Assembly: GCA_025093985.1 (NCBI GenBank)
Contig: JACAAK010000004.1
Location: 1,240,001-1,304,000 of the forward strand
Source of the DNA: Calvatia gigantea
Taxonomy: Eukaryota > Basidiomycota > Agaricomycetes > Agaricales > Lycoperdaceae
Direction: 5' to 3'
Length of the DNA stretch: 64,000 nt
The notes under the pieces are model-generated. The model worked only from the letters and a program-made list of their open reading frames with translations, was not told the origin of the DNA and did not search any database. The position numbers and the translations under genes are program-made. The stretch's first letter is position 1. Each line of letters opens with the position of its first letter. Positions 23,721 through 36,223 of the stretch are shown here, piece by piece.

Positions 23721-25936
23721 TTAGTACGGTTCCAATCCAAGTAACCCTTGGCATGCACCCTCCACATCCACAATCTAAGTCCAAACATGAGCAAAACCGC
23801 GCATTGGGGTCGACCAATGTTGCACGCACCTCTTTGGGTGCTGCTGCACTCAACACGATGGGATCCTTTTCACCAACCAATACTTCATCTTCTATTCGGA
23901 TACCTATGTTGTGATATTGTTTCGGGAATTGTGGTGCTGCTGGAACATAAATACCAGGCTCAATTGTAATTACCATGCCGGCCTTTAAACTAAGGCATAA
24001 TCTGTTAATAGACTGCTTAGATTGGTAGACAATTAGTAAACCAACCTGTTACTTCGGCTCATATTATACGACTCGTGAAGATCTACAAGAAGGTTTTTCA
24101 GTCCTAAAAGTGACACTTATCCACTTTGCACTCACCGATTCCTATTGGATGACTGAGGAAATGTGGATATAACACCCGCTCCAAGTCCGTTTCTCCTCCA
24201 AGCATACTAGACTTGAAGTTAAAGCCTAGTTTCGACAGTTCCTCTCTCAATCGGCTACAAGATTTCCGATGGAGTTCGTGTAAAGTATAGCTAGCAACTT
24301 CCGTGCAGTCTTTAATAAGCTCCTTCTGAACCGTCAAGATCGCTGAATAGAGTTCTGCCTGAGCTGTAGTAAACTTCCCCGTCACAGGGTATGTGCGTGC
24401 TGCAGGACACCAATGTGAGGGTACGTACGGACAAATTGAAACAAGAACTGACTGATATCTGAAGCGTAGCCGCTAAAATTTGGTTAAATTTGTGGAAGCG
24501 TGAAAACTAAAGCAGACTCACTTGAATTCGCATCCGGCGTCCACTAACACCAACTCACCCTCTTGCAACAGATGGTTATTCTCCGTATAGTGTATGATTA
24601 AAGCATTTGGCCTAGAAAATATGAGCACAAGCCCAATGTAGAAGGTAGGCCTTGACTTTTACCCTGATGCAACTACAGGCACATAGGCGGGCCGCTGAGA
24701 ACCTTGAAGCGCACAAAGATACTCAAAGTGTGCTGCCAGAGCAGCTTCTGACAATCCTGGCTTTGCAAAACGCATTGTCTACGTTTCTGGTCAATACTTG
24801 CGAACAATATGCGCTCTGAAATTCACCTTTGTGTGAGCCCTTCCACTGATATCCGCAACTTGGTGCATTATTTCCTGTTCTGCTGAACTCTTAATCGCTC
24901 TGAGCTGCGCGACTTCCGGTGCGAGTGGCCTTCGTTTCGAACCGGAGAGACTCCCAATAACATCATCAACCTCCGACCGCACCGGCGATGAAAGATATCG
25001 CAGGAGAGCTTTAGTTGAAAGATGTCGCGTTGGCCCGGAATTTATTATTGGGGAGGTCAACGTAGACATGTGAGCACCGGGCAAGAGCGGACTTGAGAAC
25101 AGGTGAAAAGGAAGCCGTGTGCTCCGCCGCGTTCGCACCAAAAATTGCAGCGGCATCGGCTGTTGAAGTTCTGGTTAAATTTCAAGTTAGGTGGGACATG
25201 TAAAGGATAAGAGGGACGATCGCACTTGGGCCCCTCCCATTTCTCCTTAGCTGAATCCTTGCCGGAGCAAAACAAGGTCATTTTATATCCTTTGTGAGAC
25301 CCGTCCTTCTCTAAAGATAATGGTGACCCTAAGTACCGGAAAATGGGCACCTATACATACCGAGGATTACTGCAGAGTCTGGTTCGGCAAAGCCGGTGAG
25401 GTACCAGAAGTCTGAATTCTGCCGATGTTTGTAACTTGGACGAGCATTATTAAAGTGATAGTCATCAGCGTTGAGACTTTATACTCACAATATAGTCTGA
25501 GGGAAAAGTGAATGAGGAACAGGACGAGGCAACCATGGGAGGCAACTTTACGCACTATTGCTCATTAGCTTTACGGGCGCAGCTACCGACACTACCATAC
25601 TATTATCCGGTAGGGAGTTCATCAACGTCTCCCTCCTTTGGTCATATTCCTCCGGTTTGATACCTGGTGTTAAGTCATATTGCCGAACTGACAACCCAGA
25701 ATGAGCAACGATGCATACTACTTCGTGTGATGTGACTGACCGAGATGTGGATGGGAATGATGTAAAGGCTGGCCATAGGCACCAGGCTTAGTGACCGTAA
25801 CTAACTTCCGACGCGGCAAGTTGTTGAGGCATGGAAGAGCCGGCGGAAACAACAACTGTCTGCGTCGTAACACACCAGAAATCATTTGGTCAGGAGAAAG
25901 AGAGGGTAACCTTAACCTTAATTTGGGTGCTGCCAA
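23721..25936 (-). CDS. Mitochondrial intermediate-cleaving aminopeptidase, Xaa-Pro aminopeptidase fold (ICP55-like)
   Basis: This is a M24B metallopeptidase. In yeast, Icp55 removes one residue from mitochondrial proteins after presequence cleavage, stabilising them. The N-terminus is a typical mitochondrial presequence (MAAPKLRLRLPSLSP...RRRQLLFPP, start 25936), followed by TKPGAYGQPL. The N-domain has the conserved NSDFWYLTGFAEPDSA (about 25410-25365). The catalytic domain shows VDAGCEFKGYASD (two metal-binding Asp, about 24550), FLSHPIGI then DLHES (His, about 24150-24050), TIEPGIYVP (Glu, about 23960) and GIRIEDEVLV (Glu, about 23895). The last intron (about 23832-23780) gives the end EIVDVEGACQGLLGLEPY and stop 23721-23723. 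All five expected metal ligands appear present and no frame break was noticed. The family match is strong; the specific ICP55 role is inferred from the presequence. Confidence 0.87.
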
Positions 25937-27927
25937 CCCGAGGCTCGTACTGGCTCATAGCCGCTCCGGCTACCTCAATTCAGACTACACGCCTCTCCCC
26001 CTGACCAGATTACTGGGTTTTGTCCTGAGGCTCTCCGTTCTTTTGGGCAGACGGCTACCACACCCCACCAGCTGAGGCTTCTATGACAACGAAATATTCC
26101 GCAATCGAATGTATTCTACCGCTTGTACATGAATCCGCCGACGAAAATGGGGGAACGAGCTACGCATCTATCTCAGATGGACCCGTGCTTTGGGGAACAA
26201 TTTTACTGCTCGTCTACACCTTCCTACGTCTGCACCGGTATGAATTGTGCATACTTCTTCGGTTATACCTCCAAAGTTCGACACGGAAGGGAAGCGAGCC
26301 TCTTGGACTTTGAGAACTCATAGTAGATTCAACCGAAAAAAGTCAGTCTGTAAGTGGCTCTTACATCGCCCTACACCGATCATATGTCCCTCACTCTGAT
26401 GTATGTAATTAGGCGCCTCGACGTTTTAAACACAGCAACATCGGTAGGGTAAACTTTCTTGACGAACGAGGTCGAGAATCAGTCTAAATATACCAGCCCA
26501 AACGGCAGGTTCAGGGTCGAACAACAGAATCTCTGCTTACCTTTCCCAGACGAGCACCGCCGATACATACACCTCACACCAAAACACAGGACTCACACAC
26601 GCGTGAAAAAGGTGTCTCAGCTGTCAGCCCTCGTACGTCGAAAAACTAAGGATCGGCCCGAAACGCCAAGGTGAAGTTATACCGGGGGTGGACAAACTTT
26701 TGACGCTACTAGGAGAAATAACTTCTTGAGCACATCCCGACAACCAACCCACCAATCGCCCATGGAAATAAGTGTCCATGAGAGATCCTCGGCACCAAAG
26801 ACGCCCACATTAATGAAGATTCAGCCGATTTACAACTGAACAACCTGAAAGAAGAACAGCAAAAGCCACCTAACACCGTCCGCAGACTCTCATAGACTGA
26901 GGCATCTCTCACGGGGGCGAGGCCTATACCTTGTCTTCTTTCTTCGAAAACACTCTCCGGAAACAATCTCTGCAACAAAATAACAGTATTCATCGCTAAT
27001 ATGATGATGAAATTGCCGGTATAAATGAGAAGACGGGACGCAATGAATGAGGTGCAAATCGTGCATATAAGTTAATAACGTGAATGGATAACCGGCGGTT
27101 TCTCCAGGGACCCCACCCGTAGATAACAACTTCGAAAGGACGATTTTAGTATCTGATATTCAGGACCTTCACATCATCTGGACACCGGTGGGAGGGTCAT
27201 CAGGGCGGATTAAAGATGCACACTTACCTGGGTATTGGGGCGCCATGGTGATTGGACCAAACTTGGGGGACACAACGTAAAAAACGTCACAGAGACACGA
27301 ATAGCGCTTGTATGCCGCATGTACACTGAACATTTTCATCTTAAACCCCTTCAAGGCATTGAGAGGATGTGGATGACAGGTGCAGATACGAATAACTGGT
27401 GGAGGGGATCAACAGGGCCAGATGTTAGGTTGCACTGCCAAAACGTCTAAAACCCTGAGCATATAGATCTCTTGAAGAATCCAACTGTCGAGGAAATCCT
27501 ACGAATCCGAGTTACATCGTGGAGCAATCGAGTCTGTCGCCTCGGAAATGGGCTTGGTCAGCGATTCCGATCGGAGCTATACCTCCTTTGAATCCGATTC
27601 TTGTATCACTCAGGCCTCAGTGCCTGATTGACAACTCTTAATTATCATTCAAAGCAACTGGCCCTGTACACAGGGGGAGCTGACACTTGCAATCTATTTA
27701 CATGCCGTTGCGATGGTGCTATGTTGTCTTACAGACTTGCTTCATCTCCACATTTTGCACCATCTCTTTAATGTATAGGACATCATACCCGCACTCCAAG
27801 CTCCGAGTATACTGCTTGCTATTCAGAAATTTATGATTCGAAACCTATAACACGTATTTACCACCAACGAATCGTCGCCCAAGTCTCCGTCTATACGGCC
27901 GATATCCGAGTGCGTGGCTAAGGAGCG
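25937..27927. other. Gene-poor 2 kb region
   Basis: I see no supported gene between the ICP55 start and the permease stop. Frames are under 100 codons and match nothing known. The left end should hold the ICP55 promoter. No repeats or transposon features were recognised. Confidence 0.45.
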
Positions 27928-30395
27928 TCAATTCTTGTGTGTTTCGTCAGTCTCCCCAAGTGCCTTGAGAATGATCTCTCGACGGAGCCACTTCTCGGGG
28001 GGCGTGAAGTACCAACACAAAATACCGAAGAAAGTCACGCTGCCAAAGATCACACAGGCCTCGGGAGCCCTGATGTAAGCCTAAATCAGCGAACCAACGA
28101 TTGCAGGCTACGTACAAAATTAAAAGCTTCCGGAGTGACGGGGAAGAAGAACGGTGATAGCATGACCTTGATCGACGACATCAGGTGGAGCGGACGAAGC
28201 CAATTATGAAGTAGACTTACAGAAACAATGAGGGCGTTGAACAAGATGGCAATCAAATAATACAACCTCCTATACCGACCGAGGAAAAAGTATGAATCTT
28301 TGAAATTGTTCGGGGTCATCGTGAGCCGCAGCAGGGCGATTAAACCATAAGCCGCAATGGTCGGTACGGCTCCAGCAGAGATTAGGGAGAAGAAAGCCAC
28401 CTGGCTAGGAAGAATGGTACACAACAAGACAGCAAGCGAAGATGTACATGACGGTGACCGCATGCTTGGGTTGCCCTTTCGTATCAACCCGGCTAATCCA
28501 GCTGGACAAGGGTAAAACCCCGTCACGAGCAACGGCGAATACGAGCCGTGAGGCTGCGACAATTGCAACACTAGTGTTCTATTTTAAGCTCAAGTTAGTT
28601 AAAGCCCCGGAAATGGCAATTATCGATGAGAATCACGCACGAGGATCAATCCAATAACTGCGATGACAGTCATGAAGGTAGCACCGCCTCTTCCGAGGGC
28701 TAAGGCATAGAGTTGAACAAAGGGTTGTGGGGCATCCAAGGAGAATAAGACATCGAAGTCGGGAGTACAGAACAAGAATAAGATGATGGTGACAAAGCTG
28801 AGAAGACCAGTGGCAATGGCACTTGTCAAGATGCCTTTTCCTGCAACAACCCTGAAGATGGATTTTAGTGAGGTTGGATAAGGAGTGGCCTGCAGCTTAG
28901 CACTTGCCTAGCGTTCTTGGTCTCTTCCGCAATATGTCCTGATGCATCAAAGCCTGTCATAGTCCCAGCGGTGAACAGACTGATCAGATGTTCTATCAAT
29001 CTGAAGTAAGGCTAGAATGAATGATGTCACATACAAAGAGAGGATCCAATTCCAACCGGCCGGTGCGCCGGTTCCATTGTCTAGAAGGGGGACTGTCAGC
29101 GCTGACCAATTCCGGATGCCTCGGATTTGGCCTACAAGTCATGGTAAAAACATCCCTTGCGGAACGGAAGCCGTACGTCCTTGAAACCCCAATAGGAAGC
29201 CAGATCAAACAGAGGAGGAAGTCTATCATCATGAGACAAATGGAGAACTTAAAAACCATGGAGTAGAACCGAGGAGGGAGGTAGTTGATAAGGATAGCAA
29301 GGATTAGAAGACCTTCCGAGATGGCCCAAACGAATGCACGCCATTTAATGTTCTCAAGACTGATACCACCGGGGAATTCGGTTTCCCAGACGGCAAGAAG
29401 AGATACGAGGTAATTCGCCGTCGTCTGAACGAGTGCTATTAACACGCAAGGAAAAAGTCGATCTTGGATATAAATGCCGCCCACCTGGCAATTTCCAGCC
29501 ACGAAAGTCATCCAAGCGGTCGTAGACCACCAGGCAACGATGAAGCCGAAGAAACGTGCGAACCTGGGACCTGCACTTTCCGCCGCCCATATGTAGATCG
29601 AGCCGCTCAGAGGAAGAGCAGAGCAGACCTCAGCTAGCACTGCAGCAGTTATAGTCATGCAGACAAATGTGACGATGTAAGAGGACCTTAGTAAATCCTA
29701 CGACTTAACCACAATCAAGCCAGTAGTGCGAATTGAGGCATACCATATTGCTGCAGGACCACCAGCCAAAATGCCTAAGAAAAGAGCGGTCCTGTCGCAA
29801 GGTTCAGGGCCGTTTCTGGGCGCAATCAAGAACAAACGCACCTTACGCCTCCGATAAAGTTCAGGGCACAGAAACTGGCCGCAAAACTCTCGATAATATG
29901 CCAACTGCGATGCAATTGCTGGAGAAAAAGCAAATAATGTACGTCACACAATCTAAGCACGTCCACTGGAGAACCGAGACATACCTGTTTGTAACCTAGC
30001 TTTTGCTGAAGCAGAGAGGACAATGTCAGTGTCTTCTATTAAGTTGCCCCCTAAAGGAGACATTGAACGGTGATAACTCTGGGAGGCTTCCCTACGCAGG
30101 TATGAGCACTGATCAGGTTCAAGCGGTAATATCTCAACCCTCGTATGTTTACGTTTTCCATGTCGATGACATTTTGGAAGGGACGTATGGGACAGGGACG
30201 AGGATACCCGCAGCCATTCCAGTTATCACCAGTTAAGGTAATTATCGTATCATTGCCCAGCCATTCGCGTATAGGTTAAATTTTCCTCCCAGACCATCCC
30301 TCGTCTGAAAAGGCGTTCACCAGTTGCAACTCGTCCTCGTCAATTATAACGACTTGTTCGGTGTCATTCTTCGTTGGCTTGGTACCAGGCGACAT
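27928..30395 (-). CDS. APC-family amino acid/choline permease (GABA permease UGA4/HNM1 type)
   Basis: This is a polytopic plasma-membrane transporter of the amino acid-polyamine-organocation superfamily, fungal ACT subgroup, which takes up amino acids, GABA or choline. The cytoplasmic start (ATG 30395, MSPGTKPTKND) leads to DEDELQLQKLGYKQ once an intron of about 300 bp is removed. The first helix region IIESFAASFCALNFIGG follows, then FFLGILAGGPAAIW and the family motif AEVCSALPLSGSIYIWAAE (about 29630-29575). FTAGTMTGFDASGHIAEETKNA (about 28970-28910) is a hallmark of this subgroup. Later helices include LTSAIATGLLSFVTIILF and FFSLISAGAVPTIAAYGLIA. The end reads FNFACVIFGSVTFFGILCWY, then a Lys/Glu tail to the stop at 27928-27930. 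About a dozen helices can be traced. The substrate cannot be read from sequence alone. The long first intron is unusual next to the 50-60 bp introns elsewhere, so the first exon is the least certain part. Confidence 0.85.
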
Positions 30396-30594
30396 CACAG
30401 ATATAAAGAAAGGGAGGAAAGCAGGGAAGTCGGAACCCTCGCAGTCAAATGTATGTCCGTGGTATCAAAACACATCGCTTAGGTAAGTCTGTACAGTTGA
30501 CAGTACTACATCTAATCTTGACATCAACAAAAAAGGCAACGATTCCCCAGGAAGTCATAGTCTGAGCCGAGCGTGACGGAAAAGACGAGAGGAA

Positions 30595-33500
30595 CTAAGG
30601 AATACCAAAGCGCTATGACTCATGTTAAAAAATGCTGGAAAGGCTATGAAACATGAACATACGGGCTTCAGACCACGAATAAGTAGCCAGTCTTCATTTG
30701 AGACATCCTGCCTAAAGTTATTCTGAAGGAGGCTGGGTGAGGAACATCAGCATCAAAAAAAGATGAATCAAAAACCTTGAGAACGTCGATGCTCTGCCGA
30801 GTAATGTGGCTTAAAAGTTCATCCTTTTCATCAAAGTGGCGACCAAACATTTTAGCTGATTGGTAGACGGCATGTTCAATTTTTACAGCAACACCACCGC
30901 CAGCCTGAGCTTTCTTGATTACCTATTTAGTGGAAATAATATAACTTAAGTAACAGCAGGTGAGAGCCGATGGTGGCAGAAACATACGTCGTGGTTCTTG
31001 TGGTTGATCTCAAGGGAAGTTCTGGAAACGGAGCCAGATGGTCAGGACATCGGGCTGAGAAAGTAACACGGAACCAACATTTTCCCAAGGTCAATGATGT
31101 CCTTCTGACCAGTTATTGGATTGATCTTCACCACCGCCAAGGGTGTACCGACGCGTAAAGTGCCATCGAGAATATCGACACCAACAATGATAGGATCTCG
31201 CTTACAGAAGGTCGCAATAATCTTGAGTCGGCAAGGCCAGACGGCTTGAGGGGCGGCATCCCGGCGTTTAGCCTCAGTAATTTCCTGGTTGTACGCCGTG
31301 AACGAGTCAAACAAGTGATAGATGATGTCCGCTGTGCGGGGCCTTGTCAGTTTTTTTTACCTCGTGACGAGTTACGGCCACCTGTACCTTTGAAAAGACG
31401 GATGCCCATCTCTTCGGCCAATCGCTCAGCATCCTTATCGACGGGGACATCGAAACATAGAATACAAGCAAGTTCTTTGGCCTTCTCGAGCATCGTTGCA
31501 GAGCGCATGACATCGCGCTTGTGGACGGGGCCAATATTGATGCCGGAAACAGGGATTTTGCTAACCTTAAGGAAGTCGAGCAGAGCTTCCAAAGACCCAA
31601 GCGTAGATGCCTGAACGCAGACACCACGACCAGACTTGTCAATGCTATTGAGCAACGATGTCAAATCAGACATCACTTCCTCCTTCAAATCCTCTTCGTC
31701 ATCATCAGGTCCAACGATGAGCAGACGCGAACCGGCAATGGCCTTCTCGAGATCGGGAGCAACAATCTTGACACCCAACGCCGCCTTGACTTGTTTGTGG
31801 TGAACGTAAGCCGACTACACGGGAGAATAGATGAGCATAGAGCACAGGGGAAAGAAAGATTGTAGTACTACTTGCCTTGATACGAAGTTCTTTCAGTGGT
31901 TGTGGAGTGAGAAGCGCCCTTATTTGCGTTACGATTGGTCCATTCAGACCACAGACCACTATTTTCTCGCCCTCATGAATGATACCATTGGATAGGACGA
32001 CATCGATAGTGGTACCCAGACCCTCAATAACCTTGACTTCAAGCACGGTGCACTCTACTTCGGAGAGATACATAAGTCGATCGCTCATCCGCTGCTGGGT
32101 GAGGTTGACGAGGAGCATGATCATATCTGGGACTCCTTCTCCCGTAATGGCAGACGTCGGGACGAGTGAAACATTCCGCGCGAAATTCTTATTCTCGTAA
32201 TACAGGCAGGCATTGAGACCCTCTTCGGCAAATGCAACGATGGTCTTAGCGACGCGATCCTCAAACTCCCTCTGAACTTGCTTTGTCTGTTTAGCCAAGG
32301 AGTCGCGAAAAGAGTTATCGGGAGTTGCTTGCCAGCCGTACATGCGATCAATCTAAAGTTGGATGAGAAGTACGTAAACCCCAAGTCATTGAGGGCAGCC
32401 GAGGGGACACTCACTTTGTTCAGAGCAACAATGAACGGTGTCTTGCGATCGCGCAATAACCGTAATGATTCCAAAGTTTGGGCCTCAAGACCGTGCATGA
32501 TGTCCACAACAAGAATGGCGATGTTACATAACGAGCTTCCACGAGAGCGTAAGTTTGTAAAAGACTCGTGTCCAGGAGTGTCAATGACCAGCAGACCAGG
32601 AATCTTGTATTCTTGTGTACCATCCTACTCATAAGGTTAACGGGCAGCGGGGTGGTAAGGCTTGAAACTCTGTTTGCGTACCTTATTCATGACAGCCGTC
32701 TTTTGTTTGATGGCATCAACGGGGAAGTAGGTTGCACCAATCTGTTGCGTAATACCTCCAGCCTCGCCTTCTTGAACATTAGTTTGACGGATCTGAGAAA
32801 GTATGAGCGAAGGGGTCAGTCACAGTAAGAAACAGAAAAACCTTATCTAAAAGCTTGGTCTTTCCAGTATCGACGTGGCCAAGGATACAGCAGATGGGGC
32901 TCCGAAGGTCGTCCTTGCTACGTGCGGCAAGGGCAGCTTCGCGCACTTTCGCACGCCTCTCAGCAGCCTCAGCCTTCCTTTGGGCGGCCAGTTTCTGAGT
33001 TTTACTGAGTTCTTCATCAGAGCTATCCTCGTCGGAGTCCCCTTCTGAGCTTGAATCCTCCGTCGAATCTGACTCGTCCTCCGAGGTGGAAGACGCCTCC
33101 TCTACTTTTTGGCCGTCGTTGGCTTGGCCGTCGTTGGCTTGGCCGTCGACGGTTCTTGTCTGATTGGAGTAGCCTTCACCGTAACCTTACCGTCCGTAGG
33201 TTTTGTTGAGAGGACTTTAGTGGCGGTCTCGTCATTTGTGGGTTTCGCTGTCCCTGGCTTAGCTATGGGTTTGGCTACACGAAAATGACTTCAGCCTGTC
33301 GTGAACAAGGGAGGCTACAGCACGTACGTTCTGTGAACTTCCCATTCGAAACCAATTGCGGTGCCGGAGCTGCGCCTTCCTCGCCACTCGAAACATCCCA
33401 AGAATCCTTGACTTGGGGTATCGTAGATTTTGCTTCCTGTTCATCGCTTGAGGCTTCCCAAGTATCTTTGGCCGACGCCTCCACAGCATTTTTCTCATCA

Positions 33501-35142
33501 TTGTCACTCTTTTCCCAATCGGATTTGGCTTGCTCTACTTTCGGCGCTGGTTCTACTGACCGAGGCCTCGAGTTTGGTGTAGATGATGCGTCCTTTTGTG
33601 CGGGCGGCTTCTTTTTTCTGTTACCGTATACCACCTTCTTAGGACCACCGCTCGCTGAGGGTTGTTGCAGACCCTCAATTTGCACCCCAGAAGCCAAAAG
33701 GGCTTGTCTACGTATCTCTGCCATCTGCCGTTCCTCTTTCTGTTTCTTCGTAAGAAGGCGGCCCTCCTTTTTCGCCAACTCACGCTTGGCCTAACAAGCG
33801 GCGTTAGATCATACACTCGGTTAGCCGGGAATCAGTGCCCCACCTTTTCCTTCTCTTTCCTGCGTTGTTTCTCTTCCTCCTTTCTCCGTTCCTCCTCCTC
33901 AGCTCTTCTTTCTTCCTCTTCAATTCTCATACGCTCCTCCTCTTCCCGCCGACGAGCCTCTTCCTCTGCTCGTTTCCTTTCTTCCACCAACGCCCTCAAT
34001 GCACTGAAACCCGCCTTCTTCTTTCCGGCTGGAGGGGCTGGCGCAGGTATGGGCTCCTCGTCCTTCTTTGCCTTCTTCTTTTTCTTCTTCTTATCTTTTG
34101 AAGTGGCACCGATAGCACCCTCCTCGTCCTCGCCTTCAGCCCCCTCCTTCACTGTCTCCTTCACTTCTTCCTTCCCCCCCTCTACCTCTCTTACCCCTTC
34201 CTCATTTAGTGTGGCAGGCTCTTCAATAAGTCCTGGTGACGTTGTCGCGGCCTTTTTAGCCGCAGCTTGCGCCTTCTTTTTGGCCTGAACAAGCGACAAG
34301 CATGTTATAAATACGTAAACGTATGGCAAAATAAATATTTCAGCGAACCTTTTCTCGTTCTTTCTTCAGCCTCTCCTTCTCTTTTTTTGACAGGATTTTA
34401 ACCCCATCCCCTTGCAGCTCCTCCCCTCCACTCTCAGCAGCCTCAGCCGATAAGGGCACCGACGCTGCCGGAGAGGGGACCGCCTCCTTCACTTCCTCTG
34501 TAATATCTCAGAGAATTTCCAAGCAGGCGGTTTTGGAAAGGCCCACCTGTTTCCTGTACCCCCTGCTGCTCCTCGTCTTCCGCTGTGGTCTTCCCTTTTT
34601 TCTTCCCCTTCTTGTCTTTCTTCTTCTTCTCCTTCACTGGGCCCCATTCCTCGTCGGCAAGGTCCTCGGCCGTGACTTCAACGGGCGGTTTTAGCTGGGC
34701 CGTGGCGTCCACCTCTGGGAGATCCTCGGTGGGAGCAGTTAGTTTGGCCTTCTTCTTGTCTTTCTTATCCTTTGCCTTGTTCTGGCTCGTTTTTAGTAGA
34801 GACTTGGATCCTCATGAGAGCCGTGCAGAATGCAAAATAAAATGAGCAAAACACACACCATCAGCCCACCAGCATCTTCCTCATCACTGAGACCTCCGAC
34901 GTCATTCGTATCAGTCAGGGCCGCAAATCCGGAAAACCCGCCCTTTTGTTTTCTTGAGAAGCTTTCTTCATCATCGATCACCTTGTTTGATGCAGCGTTG
35001 TTCTGTTCTATAGCCTCGCCAGCGTTTTCCCTGTGAAAAATACTCGGATTCAGAGGCGATATGGATGATAAGGTTAATGATGCCCTGACCAGAAGTCATC
35101 GGAGGTTTTCTTTCCCTTTTTCCCTTTGTTCTTCGGCGCCAT
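30595..35142 (-). CDS. Translation initiation factor eIF5B (IF2 family)
   Basis: eIF5B is the GTPase that promotes joining of the 60S subunit at the start codon. The long N-terminus ([18 protein letters not shown], start 35142) is highly charged, with KKKKK blocks and coiled Glu/Arg repeats (33840-34000), and is low-complexity as in other eIF5Bs. The GTPase domain has G1 [17 protein letters not shown] (about 32880), then [22 protein letters not shown] (G3, about 32590), and VALNK...DRMYGW (G4 region, about 32430-32340). Domain II contains [19 protein letters not shown], domain [23 protein letters not shown], and domain IV FVDSIFD-type sequence near 31300. The C-terminus is [20 protein letters not shown], then across a 50 bp intron RFGIP, which is close to the conserved family ending. 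The stop is at 30595-30597. It shares a 204 bp divergent promoter with ARL2. Confidence 0.93.
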
Positions 35143-35346
35143 TCCTCGCTGCTCGTGTGGATATGATATAGAAAGAAATGCAAACCAATGAAAGCTACAA
35201 GAGTGTGGAACTATGTGGATGCTGGAGTCAAGAATTATTCGTGGACGAGTCACGATTTGTGAGCGGCTCCTCGGCCCGGCTCGAGGCTCATTTGGCCTGT
35301 CAGCTATTCCGGAACGAGAAATTAAGTCTTTCTGATTACTGCCACT
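35143..35346. promoter_or_regulatory. Shared divergent promoter of eIF5B and ARL2
   Basis: Only 204 bp separate the two start codons, so both core promoters and 5' untranslated regions must fit here. No clear TATA box is seen in either direction. Coupled expression is possible but is inferred from spacing alone. Confidence 0.5.
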
Positions 35347-36223
35347 ATGGGACTCCTCACAATCATCCGGAAGAACAGACAAAAAGAGAAAGAAATGAGA
35401 ATACTATTCCTGCAAGTGACGAAATATCCCGTCATGGTGTAGCTAAATTCTTTTAGGGGTTTGGACAATGCGGGAAAAACCACTATCCTCAAGAAACTCA
35501 ATGGAGAAGACATCATGAGTGTTAGTCCAACGCTTGGCTTTAACATCAAAACATTCACCCATGGAAAGTGAGCATAATTACATTGGCTTCTTGGAAGAAT
35601 TCGGTATTGAACTCGCCATAAGGTATAGTCTTAATATATGTAAGCATTCGGCCATCTTCCTCCCTCCCTGCCACCCCTCCTTGAAGCTTGACTACTGATC
35701 AGGGGATGTCGGTGGTCAACGGACTCTGAGACCTTACTGGCGCAACTATTTCGAACAAACAGATGCGATCGTATGGGTTGTTGATTCTGGTGACAGAGCG
35801 CGAATGCCCGATTGCAAAGAGGAACTACACAGCCTCCTGACAGAAGATGTGGGCGTTCTATGTCTATTTCACGGCCTCCAGTTCCTAACCAACTACCCAT
35901 GATATCTCTCTAATAGCGATTGGCAGGGGCCTCCCTACTTGTGTTAGCCAACAAACAGGATTTGCAAGGATCAATGACAGATGCGGAAATCCGCCAAGTA
36001 AGACCGCATCCCTTTGCTTTGTGTCGACACGCGACGCCGATTGAACGCCTAATCACACTCAAAATGTAATCCTATAGGCACTTGACCTTCCTTCCATCAA
36101 ATCACACGCCTGGAAAATTTGGCCATGCAGTGCAGTGACCGGAGAGAATTTGGTCTCTGGCTTGGATTGGATTGTCAACTCTATCGCTGAGAGACTGTAT
36201 TATAGTTCCGTCTCTTCTGACTA
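35347..36223 (+). CDS. ARL2: ADP-ribosylation-factor-like small GTPase ARL2
   Basis: ARL2 is an ARF-family GTPase that regulates tubulin folding cofactors and microtubule biogenesis. The protein begins [19 protein letters not shown] with Gly2. The P-loop GLDNAGKTT follows, then switch [11 protein letters not shown], switch [20 protein letters not shown], the nucleotide-base motif NKQD and the SAVTGENL region, ending YYSSVSSD with stop TAA 36221-36223. Length after splicing is close to the family's 184-186 residues. Exon 1 runs 35347-35411. The first intron, 35412-35456, begins with GCAAGT and ends TTTTAG, so it is a GC-AG intron; only this junction gives [11 protein letters not shown]. Further introns follow HGK, ATAT, TEDR (before LAGAS) and EIRQ. 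It is divergent from eIF5B. Confidence 0.94.

Noticed and set aside
33285..34288. Long plus-strand open frames of about 170 and 208 codons
   Set aside because: They are antisense to the charged low-complexity N-terminus of eIF5B. Lys/Glu-rich codons read as Phe/Ser/Leu on the other strand without stops.
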